Shown here: positions 1-12,500 of the stretch, piece after piece
How the letters are laid out: every line of letters starts with the position of its first letter
Numbering within the stretch: the stretch's first letter is position 1
Origin: Liolophura sinensis
Lineage: Eukaryota > Mollusca > Polyplacophora > Chitonida > Chitonidae
Assembly: GCF_032854445.1 (NCBI RefSeq)
Contig: NW_027017957.1
Span: forward strand, 498,001-562,000
Reading direction: 5' to 3'
DNA length: 64,000 nt
Program-made: the position numbers and the translations under genes
The notes under the pieces: model-generated
Told to the model about the DNA's origin: nothing
The model's database searches: none
Seen by the model: the letters and a program-made list of their open reading frames with translations, nothing else

Positions 1-253
1 ATATACTGGATCTTCTCGTGGCAGGGCGAATCCATGCCACCAAAGTACAGGCGCCACTGCCGCCACTGAACCATCATGCCGAGGATGATATGACACCCCA
101 CTGAGTCAACCCACCGTGTCACAACCGGGCCAACCAATCATGTTTCCTTGCTTTAACCTCTCAATGCTGAGCGCCAAGCAAGCAGCAGCAAGTACCATTT
201 TTAAAGCCTTTGGTATGACCCGACTTGGGTTTGATCCTCGGGTCTCCCGGATT
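1..253 (-). mobile_element. second SINE family, partial copy at window edge
   Basis: Reverse complement contains GAGGATCAAACCCAAGTCGG, then GCTTGGCGCTCAGCAT, as in the better-preserved copy at 39714-40080. It is cut by the window edge and ends abruptly at the start of duplication unit 1. Confidence 0.6.
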
Positions 254-457
254 CAAGGCGGACTCTTAGGTAATGATATACATGTACATGCTATAGTGTT
301 ATACCACCTCACTTCTTGGCATCTCAAAAAAATGTGCCCTTGTGCCCCTGTCACGTGCATACCTTGCAGATAACCGTAGGGTACTTTTGTCATGCATAGT
401 CAGATGTTTATCTACGTGTGTCTGAATTACAAACGCGAGAAAACAGCAAACGTGTAC

Positions 458-563
458 CTGGTCAGGTCTGCGGTTTCCAAGCGGTCATCGTATCCGGAAT
501 TATAATACATAACTTCATCCCCAGCAGAAGCCGCATTAGCAAAGGTGTCCACAGAAATTTGGC
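458..563 (-). CDS. exon 19: YYNSGYDD exon, cassette copy 1 (last exon in window)
   Basis: Acceptor TTTTTACACAG|GC, donor CCAG|GTACAC, 106 nt, phase 1-2. It begins GQISVDTFANAASAGDEVM, then YYNSGYDDRLETADLT. It ends in phase 2, which requires another exon to the left of position 1; by analogy this would be a further YEKV exon. Confidence 0.7.
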
Positions 564-3500
564 CTGTGTAAAAACAAAGAGACACATAAACGTGTAAACT
601 AGCTGCACGAAACTGTTTATCTCAGAAAGCTTTTTATCTGCATTATTGTGTATAGAATATCAATTTACTATTCAAGGAGATGGTCTGGATAGCTGTGGAT
701 TTTCCAGATGTTCGCTTTTACTGAAATCTCATTTTAACGTCATTCTAAGCTTACATTACTTGCTTATCCATCAGGCAACTTCTGTCTCAAACGTTGTTTT
801 ATGTGAGGAACAAAAGAATGAGCCACACAGCTTGTGGTACTTGACGGCGATAAGCGAACAACGATACTCGTGTGGCGGTTGCGTAGTCCGATTTTCGTTG
901 CACACAATTATACCTGCCTCCGATATGGTGTGCATGTCTGAACATCGTATGTAGGAAAGGTGTCAATAACTTGCCATGATATCAGTGTTTTATGCCGAAC
1001 ACTCCCGTCGCTCCATATAGAGGAACAAATTAACATTAATCGAAACTTATCTATTTCGATAAATAAATAATGGATATCAATAAATCTTTATTGATAAATA
1101 TCGTTAATTCATTTATCGACAACGCTACTTTATTTATCGATATGGCTAATTCATTTATTGATGAATACAATTCTCGATTAAATGTTAATTTGGCCACTCA
1201 TACCTCCACGCCGTAAGTGGGAAGGTCTGCCAGCGGATGGTCGTGGGTTTCCCCCGGGCTATGCCCGGATTCCACCCACCATAATGCTGGCCGCCGTCGT
1301 ATAAGTGAAATATTCTTGAGAGCGGCGTAAAGCATCAATCAAATAAATAAATAAATAAATACCCCCACGCAAAAGACAGAGCGTTGTTGTATGGGTGAAC
1401 ATTGTAGTTAAACAATAAGAAGAAAAAAATAGGAAAAATGTGACGCATGGTGGAACAAATTGTGCTGGCCACGACTTTAGGGGGTCAAAAAGATTTCATG
1501 TTAATAAATGGGATATGGATGAAGCAATAAAGGTTCCGAGACCTATTTTCAAAACAAAACGTCATTTTCAAAGGAAGCCATGTGCAGAGAGCTGATCAGA
1601 GCAAACATAAAGCATTAGAAATGGCAGGACGTCATTTTGCTCAGTTTGGCTTCGTATAGATTGTTTCATGGGCCATTCATGGTATGAACGCACAAGGCAA
1701 GATGGTAGGCAAGATGTGTGGTAAGTTTCATCAAAATTGGCGCAGTAGTATTTGGGAGGTGATGCATGGACAAAATCGTGTCCACAGACGAACAAACTTC
1801 GTCGAGCGGGGTATAATAATGAAATATACTCATATCCAATAATCACACAATAGTTTTAACTGTAACAATTCGATTTATTAAGTTTTTTACTTCAATTTGT
1901 ACAATTTTTCCCTAGTGTAATGTGAAAAAAATATCAGATATGTGTCTGTCTCTTTATCATCACTATTATTTCATTGATATTATTGACATTATATCTAGTT
2001 ATATATTAGTTTGTCAAAGGTGCCCTTAAATTATTGACACCAATATCTCTAATATTCTTTGCATTAACGTAAAATGTATGTGGTAAAACAGAAGATTGTG
2101 CTTGTAACGCAGATGTAAAGTGTCCAGTGTAAATGATTTGTCTTCTAATAAGCTATATTCTTATTTCCAAGCCGGTGGCTCAAAAGTTAGCCTTATTTAT
2201 TTTATATTTTACACTTGTCAGTTTTCATAATACACATGTACAAGTAATTTGTCTCATAGTTTCTATTTTCTCCCCGATTAATTAAACTACAGGGCACAAT
2301 TACTACATCTGTTAACCTAAATACACAGATATAATATCTAGTAAACATTCCAAACCCTTTCAAATGTGGAAAAAGCTATAATCAATCGTTTTTAATTCTA
2401 AACAGGGTTATAATTTATGCACACGTTTAATTCGAATACGAAAATAATGCCAAACATACAACAATGTGGTTTAAAATAAGAAAATACCCAAAAGTGTTCT
2501 TTTCTTGTGCATGTTGCTCATACCCGACTGTGGGGAAATACATCACATTAACATTACTTCGAAAGCTATCAAACTATTGCTCGTTAACAACAAGGCTTGG
2601 GAAGTCTTGTAAATATATGGACGGTGATTCTAAAGCCTGGAGTTGTATTAGGACATAATGCCAAAATACTCTACAACTATTTACAGTTCAAAGTCACGTC
2701 TGCAACTGCGATTTTTTGGCAAGCTTTGAGTGTATATATACTGTTAATTTGTCCGCACTGCTGCATATTATTTTCAGATTCGATTCAGTGTTTCTTGCAG
2801 TAAAGAAAAAATATTTAAAAAGTAATTCTCACCTTTTCCATCCTTTGCTTTGCCTTTGGTAAGACCAGTTTTGTCACCTTGCATAGATTTCCCTGTCAAA
2901 TAATCCCAAAATGTAATTAGACTAAAAAATTAAATAGAACACCTTTAGCATATATAGACACCTAGCCTCAAGTATAATTACAGCAATTACAGAGCATGTC
3001 TGTTTTGCTCAGCAAAACATTTCTCATCTGGTATTGATTAAGACTTAATGGAAAGTACAAATGGTGAAAAAGTATGGAGACAAGCACATAATGGTTCGGA
3101 TTTTACTTTACATAATAACTATGCTATACTTCCAAAAAGTGCATATAGTTGTGGTGATATTTCGTCTGTGACTTGTGCCATCGTTTACCTGGCTCTAGCT
3201 TGAAAATCCTCTTAGCTTTACCGAAGGCACGTTGAAAAAAGGCAAAAATGGAACACAACCTGATTCACCATACATTCATGCATTGTATGAGAAGAAATCA
3301 GATGATAAAAAGAACTACAACTCACAGAGAACATCCAGAGCAGAGATGAGTGCGGTCCGATGAAAACCTACATCTTGGCAATTTACGTCAGTTACTATTA
3401 TTATTTTAACTGCTTGTGTGAATGCTTTAATAGAGGCAAGTCTTACAGCTCTTATCACCGTAGTTTAAAAAGAAATACTTTTTAAAAATTCAGTTATGAT

Positions 3501-6500
3501 AATACCGATTTGACAGACGTCTCAAGTACTGTTCTATCCCCAGCTAAACGGCTATTGATAAGGCAGCTGATTCGAAACCAGTTCTAGCTCTAGTGCGGCC
3601 TTGAGCGAGAAGGTTTGTGAGGCACATGCCGTTTAGCAGTGGTCTACATGTGGCACTGGCACTCTGGTTTCCTCAACTTATCAGTCTTAGCCTCATAATA
3701 CCAGTCAAATACAAATGTACAACAAATCCGACTAAAATTATGTCAAACTGATTAACAAAATATTATCTTTCAAATTTCATTGCATGATGATTGGATGAAG
3801 TTGGCTTGGAATAATAATAAACGCTTGGCAGAAATAAAATATCAAACATGTAGCGTTTAAGGAAATAAAACTTGTTTCCTCATTGGCTTTCAGTTTTGTT
3901 GACTTCATCATACACTGGGCCCTCTGGAGCTAAACATTATTTGTAATGAAATATGTTTCATGTTCTTTTCTCTTTTGTTTATTCCCTTTTCCGATGTCAG
4001 GTAAGCGGCTTTTCATGCACAACCTATTGCAATGCACATTAATCTACTTACGACAAATTTGTGATGTTTTATATGAAAGGAACGTTATACTTTGGCTGTT
4101 AAAACCTTGGAAAATATCCCCTTTTTGTGAGATTGAAAAAATAGCCACAAAAATTAGAAAACATAAAGGTTTGCTAGCAGCTATAAAACTGACCTTTTGC
4201 AGTTTTGCTGGTTTTCCTTGCTGTATTTAATTCTGCATAGACCCGTGCTGCTTCTTCTGAAATTAAAGGTGATACACTGTAATGTATATGAATCAATATA
4301 TGGAATTTCACCATAGACTCGATTAAACTGTGAACTAAAATTCCTGTGAACACAAGTGCTTTTATGTACCTCGTTTCACTGATCACTAAGCACTATTGAA
4401 AACAAAATCCACGATTGCTCTATAAATAAAAAACACCAGTAAATTGTATTTCAAGTATACTGGACATATATGAGAATCGAGGGCAACACTGGAGACGAGA
4501 GCTTGCTGTGACATATTCAGGAGTCTATAAACCATAAGAGTGTTGTTCACCAGTTCATTACAAAGTGAAGTGAATCTTGTTGCCCATTAAAGTAGTGGTC
4601 TCTGCCGTTTTGAATTACACTATAAGCTATGGCTATTTAGGATCACTTGCATTGCTATTAAAATGATTTCTATTTTTATTAAAATAGGTAAAGGGCCCAA
4701 CTGTACAATATAGTAGGGAAGATTTTCTCCACCTTGCAGAAGACCGGTAAGCCTCATTAGACAATTGTTACCTACTTCCTGTATCTTTTAAATTTTTCGC
4801 CCACCAAACTAAGAATTTGTCCGATCGCTGATGACAACCTTACATACGTATTTTTGGAACGGTAAATTCGCTTTGATGACATTTTTTTCAAGGTTATGTG
4901 GAATTTTATCATGAAAACTGAGTACCAGACACGCAATAACATCAAGGTAGAATTAATAGGCAACTGGTTTTAGTATCAATAGTTGTAAGTCCAAAGCATC
5001 AGCTAAACAGGTTTATGCGTATACTAAGAGGATGATTCATTACCCGTTCTATTAGCGTTTGAGATAGATTATCATTCAAGTAATCCTGGTTTATATATAG
5101 CTGAACTGCTTACCTTTATTCTTGTCAACAACAGCATACAACCAAAACTGATATCTATCTCTCAAATGTTTAGTTAGAGCACAATTATACGCGTCGTACC
5201 CGGATGTCATCTGGTCCATAGCAAACATTTTGTCCTGTTTTCATTTCATTTTATTCACATATAGACAAATACACATATTTTTCCAACTTATAAAAATTAC
5301 TCGTCTGGAATACCAGCCCAGAGAGCATCATGGTCTCCAACAGAAAAAACGGTTTCCGACAGGAAACATCGTCTCCAACTTCAAACACTATCTTCTGATA
5401 GGAAAATGATTTTGCTGCATTTCTCGCTTTGTGGCGTTTAGTATGCTCTATGTGGTTTGTGACTCTCTTGTGACTTACAATTCTTTTGTAAGTGAATATG
5501 GAAAAAGCGTTTAGAATCTCTGGCATTCTGGTTTATGAATGTGTCCAATTTGGCTTAACCCATGACATGAGCCCGTATATTCACCGTGTTGAATGAGGGC
5601 GCCACGTTGGATATGTAAACTATTGCACCAAAATGCTGCGGAAATACATATTTTATACTGGAAAAGGCATTGCGTAAGGATTTACAACTTCTTGGTTTAT
5701 TGTCAGGACGTTTCGATACAGACACTAGCATCGTTATGAAGTCACTTGAGATACTATTATAGTTATCAAGTCACTTGATAACGATGCTAGTACCTGCATC
5801 GAAACGTCATGGCAATAAACCAAAACGTTGTAAATCCATGAGCAATGCCTTGTCCAGTGTACTTCCGTGCCCACTTCTAAATGCCACTAAAACAAGTTAC
5901 ATATTTTATTAACGACTTTTGTTGGTTTGTGTCAAACGTCATTTTGTGAACTGGTATTGCGATTATTGACGTCGTACGTACATAAATGTTAACGGCTGGT
6001 ATAGGATGTCCATTTTGACACATAGATTCATGTGGGTGTCATTGAGCTGACGTGTTGCGGAGATATCAGAGAGACCTTCTAAATTATGTGAGGCTTTTCG
6101 CTAATAAAAAAAATTTGCAAGAATGAGAATTAAATATACTTTGCATTAGCATACGCTGTTATAAACGCAGACAGAGAGCTATATCCTCTTCTAACGGGGT
6201 ATGCTTACCTGAGTTGGGTATCAGATCCACCTTCTCATAGACTCCAATTTTTCTAATAAGAGATGGGAATGTATTGACGATAAACAGCTTGAAGAAATAA
6301 ACATCTTGCTCAATTGATTCTTAAGCGACGTGGTAACATCAAATCTGCAATACACTACACAAAATGTATGATTACCCTTACTAAATGTTTCAACCTGCAA
6401 AAAAACTGCTCTTTCAAAAGATGTATTATCCAAACATGCGAAAGAAAGGTTAACTTTGAGTCTAGTTATGAACATACATAAAACATGGAACCGGTATTTT

Positions 6501-9500
6501 ATTTTCTGTAACAAAAAGAGGCGGATTCTTAGGTAATGCTATCCATGTACATGGTATAATGTTATACCACCTCATTTCGCTGCATCTCAAATAAATGTGC
6601 CCCTGTGTTCCTGTCACGCCCATACTTTGCAGATAGCCGTAGAGTACTTTTGTCGTGTATAATCAGATGTCTTTCTACGTGCGTCTGAATTACAAACGCA
6701 AGAAAACAGCAAACAATTACCTGGTTAGGTCTGCGGTTTCCAAGCGGTCATCGTATCCGGAGTTATTATACGTCACTTCATCCCTAGCAAAAGCCTTATT
6801 ACCAAACGTGTCCACAGAAATTTGGTCTGTTTAAAGACAAAGACATACATAAACGTGTGAACAACCTGTATGAAACTGTTTATCTTATATATGTATATAT
6901 ACATGCAATGAGCAATTTACTGTTCAAGAAGATCGTGTGGATGGCTGTGAATTTCCAAGTGTTCGCTTACATTGAAATATCATTTTAACATCATTTTAAA
7001 CTTACATTGTTTACTTATCCATCAAACAACTTCTGTCTCAAACATTGTTTTATGTGAGGCGCATGTACAACAGTAGCCCAGTATTTGTTGCATACGATTG
7101 TGTCTGTCTCCAATATGGTGTACATGTCTGAACATTGTATGTGGGAAGGGTGTCAAAAACTTGCCATAATATAAGCGTTTTATGCCGAGCATTTCCGACC
7201 CTTCATATGGAGGACCAAATGAACATTAATCGAAAATTATCCATTTCGAAAAATAAATTATCGATATCAATAAATCTCTATCGATAAATATCGTTAATCC
7301 ATTTATCAACATCTCTCATTCATTTATCGATATGGCTAATTCATTTATTGATGTGTACAATTCTCGATTAAATGTTAATTTAGCCACTCATACCTCCACG
7401 CATAAAACACCCCATTGTCGTATGGGTGAAAACTGCAGTTAAACAATAAGAAAATAAATAGGAAAAATGTGACACGTGGTAGAAAAAATATGTGGTAGCT
7501 ACTCCTTTAGGGAATATAGAAGATTTCATGTGAATAAATCGGATATGTATAAAGGACCCAGTGTGAATTTCGACATCCGTATATCAGTCGCAGACTACAA
7601 GACGTTCCTAAGTCGATATCTAAAAAATCTAAGAACAATTGCCCAATTGCCAATAGTTTTAAACATGCACAAGTTGAGATGATAGGCAAGATGTATGGTA
7701 AGTTTGATGAAAATCGGCGCAGTTGTTTTGGGGAGGAGATGCATGGACAAAATCGTGTCTACAGACGGACGTACGAACAGACAGGATTATATATTACAGT
7801 AATCTTCCTAACGCCTTCGAGCGTAGGGGATGGCGGGGGGCGGGGTGGGGCGTATGGTAATGATATATACTTATATCAATTAATAATACAAAATCTGTAA
7901 AAATTCGATTTTTTCAGTTTTTTTTTACTTCAATTTGTGCAATTTTGCCTAGTGTAATATGAAAAAGAATATCAGACATGTTTATCCTCACTATTTAATA
8001 CTTCATATATATTATTGACATTATATCTAGTTATATGTTAGTTTTAGACAAGTAGAGATGTCATTTTGGTGTCTGGCTCTGAGGTCGCTGGTTCGAAACC
8101 CGCAGTGGTCTCAGCCAAATTTCAGCACGAGACTCTGTGCTATATTCAGGAAGTGTAATCCCTATTAACAATAATACTGTTACTTAATCCACTTTTCGTT
8201 TTCGTTTCTCTGGTTCTGGCATGAAAACACCCTTAGCTTTACCGACGGCACAATGAAAAAAAGGCAAAAATGGAACACAACCTGATTCACCATTCATTAA
8301 TGCCTTGTATAAAAACAAATCAAGTGATAAAAAGAACTACAACTCACAGAGTACATCCAGAGCAGCGACCAGCGTTGTTCCATGAAACGTACGTCTTGCC
8401 AATGTACGTCAGTATTATTTTAACTGTTTAGGTAAATGCTTAAACAGAGGCAAGTCGTAAGCCCCTATGACCGGAGTCTAAGCAAAATTAGATTTAAAAA
8501 ATCCAGTTATGTCAATTGTGATTTGATAGAAGTCTCCGGTCTAAAGTTACTTAAAATGCTGTGGTATAATCACATATAACAAATATTTTTTACGTGAAAC
8601 CATTGTAAACCGACCAGACCTTGATGGGGGTGCTTAGTCCACCAGAATGTTGGTTTATGCAAAATGCATGTACAGTATAAAACAATACATATAGAGTAAG
8701 ACCAGAATCCTGACGGTAAACGGTCACATGAAGCCAGTGAAATCCGGTCTGTCGTCAATTTGTACCAGGGTTTTACTCTAACAATTCAATTAATAGGAGC
8801 AACGTACGCATCCCCTACCGTCGCGGACTTGTTACAACAAATGCAGTGATGTGTGAAGTAAGGAACTAAGTACTGTTCTGTCCCCAGCTAAACCGCTAAT
8901 GATAGATAATGCTGCAGACACGAATCCTTCTCTAACTCTAGTGCGGCCTTGTTTGTCAGATACGTGCCGTTGACCGGTGGTTTCAACATGGCACTGGCAC
9001 TCTGGTTTCCTCAACTCATAAGCCTGAACGCCTTATACAAGTGATATGTTCTTGTGCACGGCAAGAAACACCAGTCAATTAAAGATATACCACAAATCCC
9101 ATCAAAATTATATATAACTGGTGAACAAAGTTCTATTCTTCTAATTTCATTGCTTAATGAATGGAGGAAGTCCTCTTGGAATAATAATGAACGCTTGGCA
9201 GAAATAAAATGTCAACCATGTGTCGTGTAAGGAAATCAAGCCTGTTTTCTTACTGGCTTTCAGTTTTGTTGACTTCATCATACACTGGACCATCTGGAGC
9301 TGAAAATTAATTGTAATAAAACATTTTTCACGTTCCTATTGTTACTTCCCTTTTCCGCTGGGAGGTAGGCGGCCTTTCACGCACAACGTATCGCAATGCA
9401 CAATAATCTACTCATGACAAATTTGAAATGTTTAATATGAAAGGAACGTTATACTTTGGCTGTTAAAACCTTGGAAAATATCCCCTTTTTGTGAGATTGA

Positions 9501-12500
9501 AAATAAAACAAAACAAAAACACTAATGAGAAAACATGAAGGTTTGCTAGCAGCTATGAAACTGACCTTTTGCAGTTTTGCTGGTTTTCTTTGCTGTATTT
9601 AATTCTGCATAGACCCGTGCTGCTTCTTCTGAAATTAAAGGTGATACACTGTAATGTATATCAATCAATATATGGAATTTCACTATAGAAGCAATTGAAG
9701 TGTGGACTAAAATGTCTTTGAATACAAGTGCTTATTTGTACCTCGTTTCACTGACCACTAAGCACTGTTGAAGAAAAAATCCACGATTGCTTTTAAATAA
9801 AAAACACCAGTAAATAATATTTGGGGTATACTGGACATATATGAGCATCGAGGGCAACACTGGAGACGAGAACTTCCTGTAACATATTCAGGAGTCTGTA
9901 AACCATAAGAGTGTTGTTCACCAGATCATTACAAAGTGAGGTGAATCTTGTTGCCCATTAAAGTGGTGGTCTCTGCCGTTTTGAATTACACTATAAGCTA
10001 TGGCTATTTAAGATCATTTGCAATGCTAGTCAAATGATTTATAATTTTTATTGGCCTCCGTGGCTCTGTCGGTTAGCGCGCTAGCGCATTGTAATGACCC
10101 AGGCGCCTCTCACCAATGCGGTTTCTGTGAGTTCAAGTCCAACTCTTGATGGCTTCCTCTCCGGCCGTAGGTGGGAAGGTCTGCCAGCAACCTGCGGATG
10201 GTCGTGAGTTTCCCCCGGGCTTTGCCCGGTTTCCACCCACCATAATGCTGGCCGCCATCGTATAAGCGAAATATTCTTGAGAACGGCGTAAAACACCAAT
10301 TAAACAAATAAATAAATAAATATAATTTTTATTAAAATAGAGAAAGGACCCAACTCTGCGATACAGTAAGGGAGATTTGCTCCATCTTGTTGAGGACCAG
10401 TGAGCCTTATTAGATATTTGTTACCTACTTCTTGTATCTTCTAAAGTTCTCACCAACCAAAGTAAGAATTTCACCAATTTCTGATGAATACTTTACATAC
10501 GTATTTTGGGAAAGGTAAATTCGCTTTGATGACATTTTTTAAAGGTTATGTCGAAATTTATCATAGAAACTGGAGTACCAGACAGGCAATAACATCAAGG
10601 TAGAATTTATAGGACATTGGATTTTGTATTGATAGTTGTAAATTCAAAACATTAGCTATACAGGTTTATGCGTACACCAAGAGGATTACTCATTATCCAC
10701 ATTATTCTCGTTTATGTCCAGCTTAACTGCTTACCTTTATTAATCCAACTGATGTATCAGAACCTGTATCTGTCAAATGTTTAGTTACAGCACAATTATC
10801 CGCGTCGTACCCGGATATCGTCTGTCCTTAGCAAACGTTTTGTCTTGTTTATCGAAGTTAAAAAATGACTCGTCTGAAATACTACCCCGGAAAGCATTAT
10901 AGCATTATACGAAATTCATGGTTTCTGATTTGAAACATGGTCTCCGACTGGAAACATGTTTTCCAACTTGAAACACGGTCTTCTACTGGAAACAGGATAT
11001 TGGTACATGTCTTGCCTTGAGGCGTTTGGTATACCCTATGTGTTTTGTGACTCTCTTAATCAACGTCACAATTCATTACTGCAAGAAACTCGTAGGAGAA
11101 GGTTATTTTATCGAAGGCCTTTACTCTGTTTTTGAACTTTTACAATGGGTACAATTTTCTTGCAAGTGAATACATAGAAAGCATTTAGGATCTCTGGCAC
11201 TTTGCTTTATAAATGTGTCCTATTTAACGATGGATATGTAAACTGTTGAAGCCAAAATGCTGCTGAGATACATATTTTATTATCTATTTTTTTTTTTTGG
11301 GCTTGTGTGAAACGTCATTTTTGGAATTGGTAATGTGATTATTGACCTGGTACATACATACTGGTAAAACGCTGATATAGGGATGTCCATTTTGACGCAT
11401 GTGAGTGTCGTTGAACTGACGTGTCGCTGAGATATCAGAGACCGTCTAAATTATGTCAGCTTTTTCGTTTATAAACAAATTTCAAGAATAAGCATACGCT
11501 GTTCTAAACGCAGACGGAGAGCTGTAACCTTTTCTAACGGGGTATACTTACCTGAGTTGGGCATGGGATCCACCTTTTCATAGACTCCAATTTTTCTAAT
11601 AAAAGATGGGAATGTATTGACGATAAACATTTTGATGAAATAAGCATCTTGTTCAATGGAATCTTAAGCATTCAACAACTACAGCAATACACTACACGAA
11701 GTGGATGATTACCACTGAGTGTAAAAGTTACTAAATGTTTCAATGCGAAAGAAAATATCGCTTTAACATGTGAAAGGAAGGTTAACTTTGAGTCTAGTCA
11801 TGAACACATATAATACATAAAACCGGTATTTATATTTTTTGTAACAAATTCTTTTTGCAATTAAACTCAGATTCACGAAAATTTTCATTCTTGGGTTTAT
11901 TTTATTCTGTGATTGTTGAGAAATGACCTCTCCTAGGTAACGTAAATTTAATGTCAACACTGAAACAAGAATCGGCTCAATGCAAGCAAACTAACTTTGA
12001 TCGACAGATTTCTGACAAAAGAATTGAGGATCGAAAATTTTGGTCGCAGGGAATATCACAGGCGACCAAAATCATGAGAGTAAAATATTTTGATCAAAGA
12101 AAATAAATAGTCCGTAAAAAAAATATGGTCAGCAAAAAAACAAAGATTTGGTCGAATCCTCAGAATTTTCCCCCTGATTATGGTAAAGTCTTAAACTGGT
12201 AGCATTTGGTGTTCTGCACACCAGAGTGATGAAATATTGCCCATTGTTCACATACAGAAGTCTTGTATATTGCCTGAGCTTTGGCAATAAGAGACATGAC
12301 TTTTTTCTGTTGTTTTACCACAACTAATGGGGCGAACAAACACTGAAAGGTCAAAATGACTAGATATGTTTGGACATGAAATCTGGATCAATATTCAATT
12401 TCCTAACATAAAACAATGACGCCTTTGCAAATCCACAAAGTTCATGACATTTCCAGGCAGAATCCCCAGTGATACTGATAGTATTTAGTAGAGGTTTGTA

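Larger units (their letters stand above)
254..6518. repeat. 6 kb tandem duplication, unit 1
   Basis: Unit 1 of a direct tandem repeat. It starts AGGCGGACTCTTAGGTAATG, matching AGGCGGATTCTTAGGTAATG at 6520. It carries exons at 458-563, 2833-2892, 3189-3215, 4194-4256 and 6209-6252. Private insertions are a SINE fragment (1212-1360) and a foldback element (5657-5897). Confidence 0.85.
6519..11850. repeat. 6 kb tandem duplication, unit 2
   Basis: Unit 2, collinear with 254-6518 until both lose similarity after ...CTGTAACAAA (6510) and ...TTGTAACAAAT (11850). It carries exons at 6721-6826, 9566-9628 and 11552-11595. It lacks the 2050-3150 block of unit 1 and has a private full-length SINE at 10053-10320. 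Confidence 0.85.

Noticed and set aside
116-373. Plus-strand frame of 85 codons at the left edge
   Set aside because: It lies in a second-family SINE copy and the start of the duplication unit; no protein features.
3300-3365. Minus-strand exon candidate FHRTALISALDVL with donor TCT|GTGAGT
   Set aside because: The reading is kept in unit 2 (FHGTTLVAALDVL) and the donor is good, but there is no pyrimidine tract, and no acceptor is shared by both copies.
8060-8115. tRNA-like GGTTCGAAACC box
   Set aside because: Only the B-box half is present without a cloverleaf; probably a SINE fragment.
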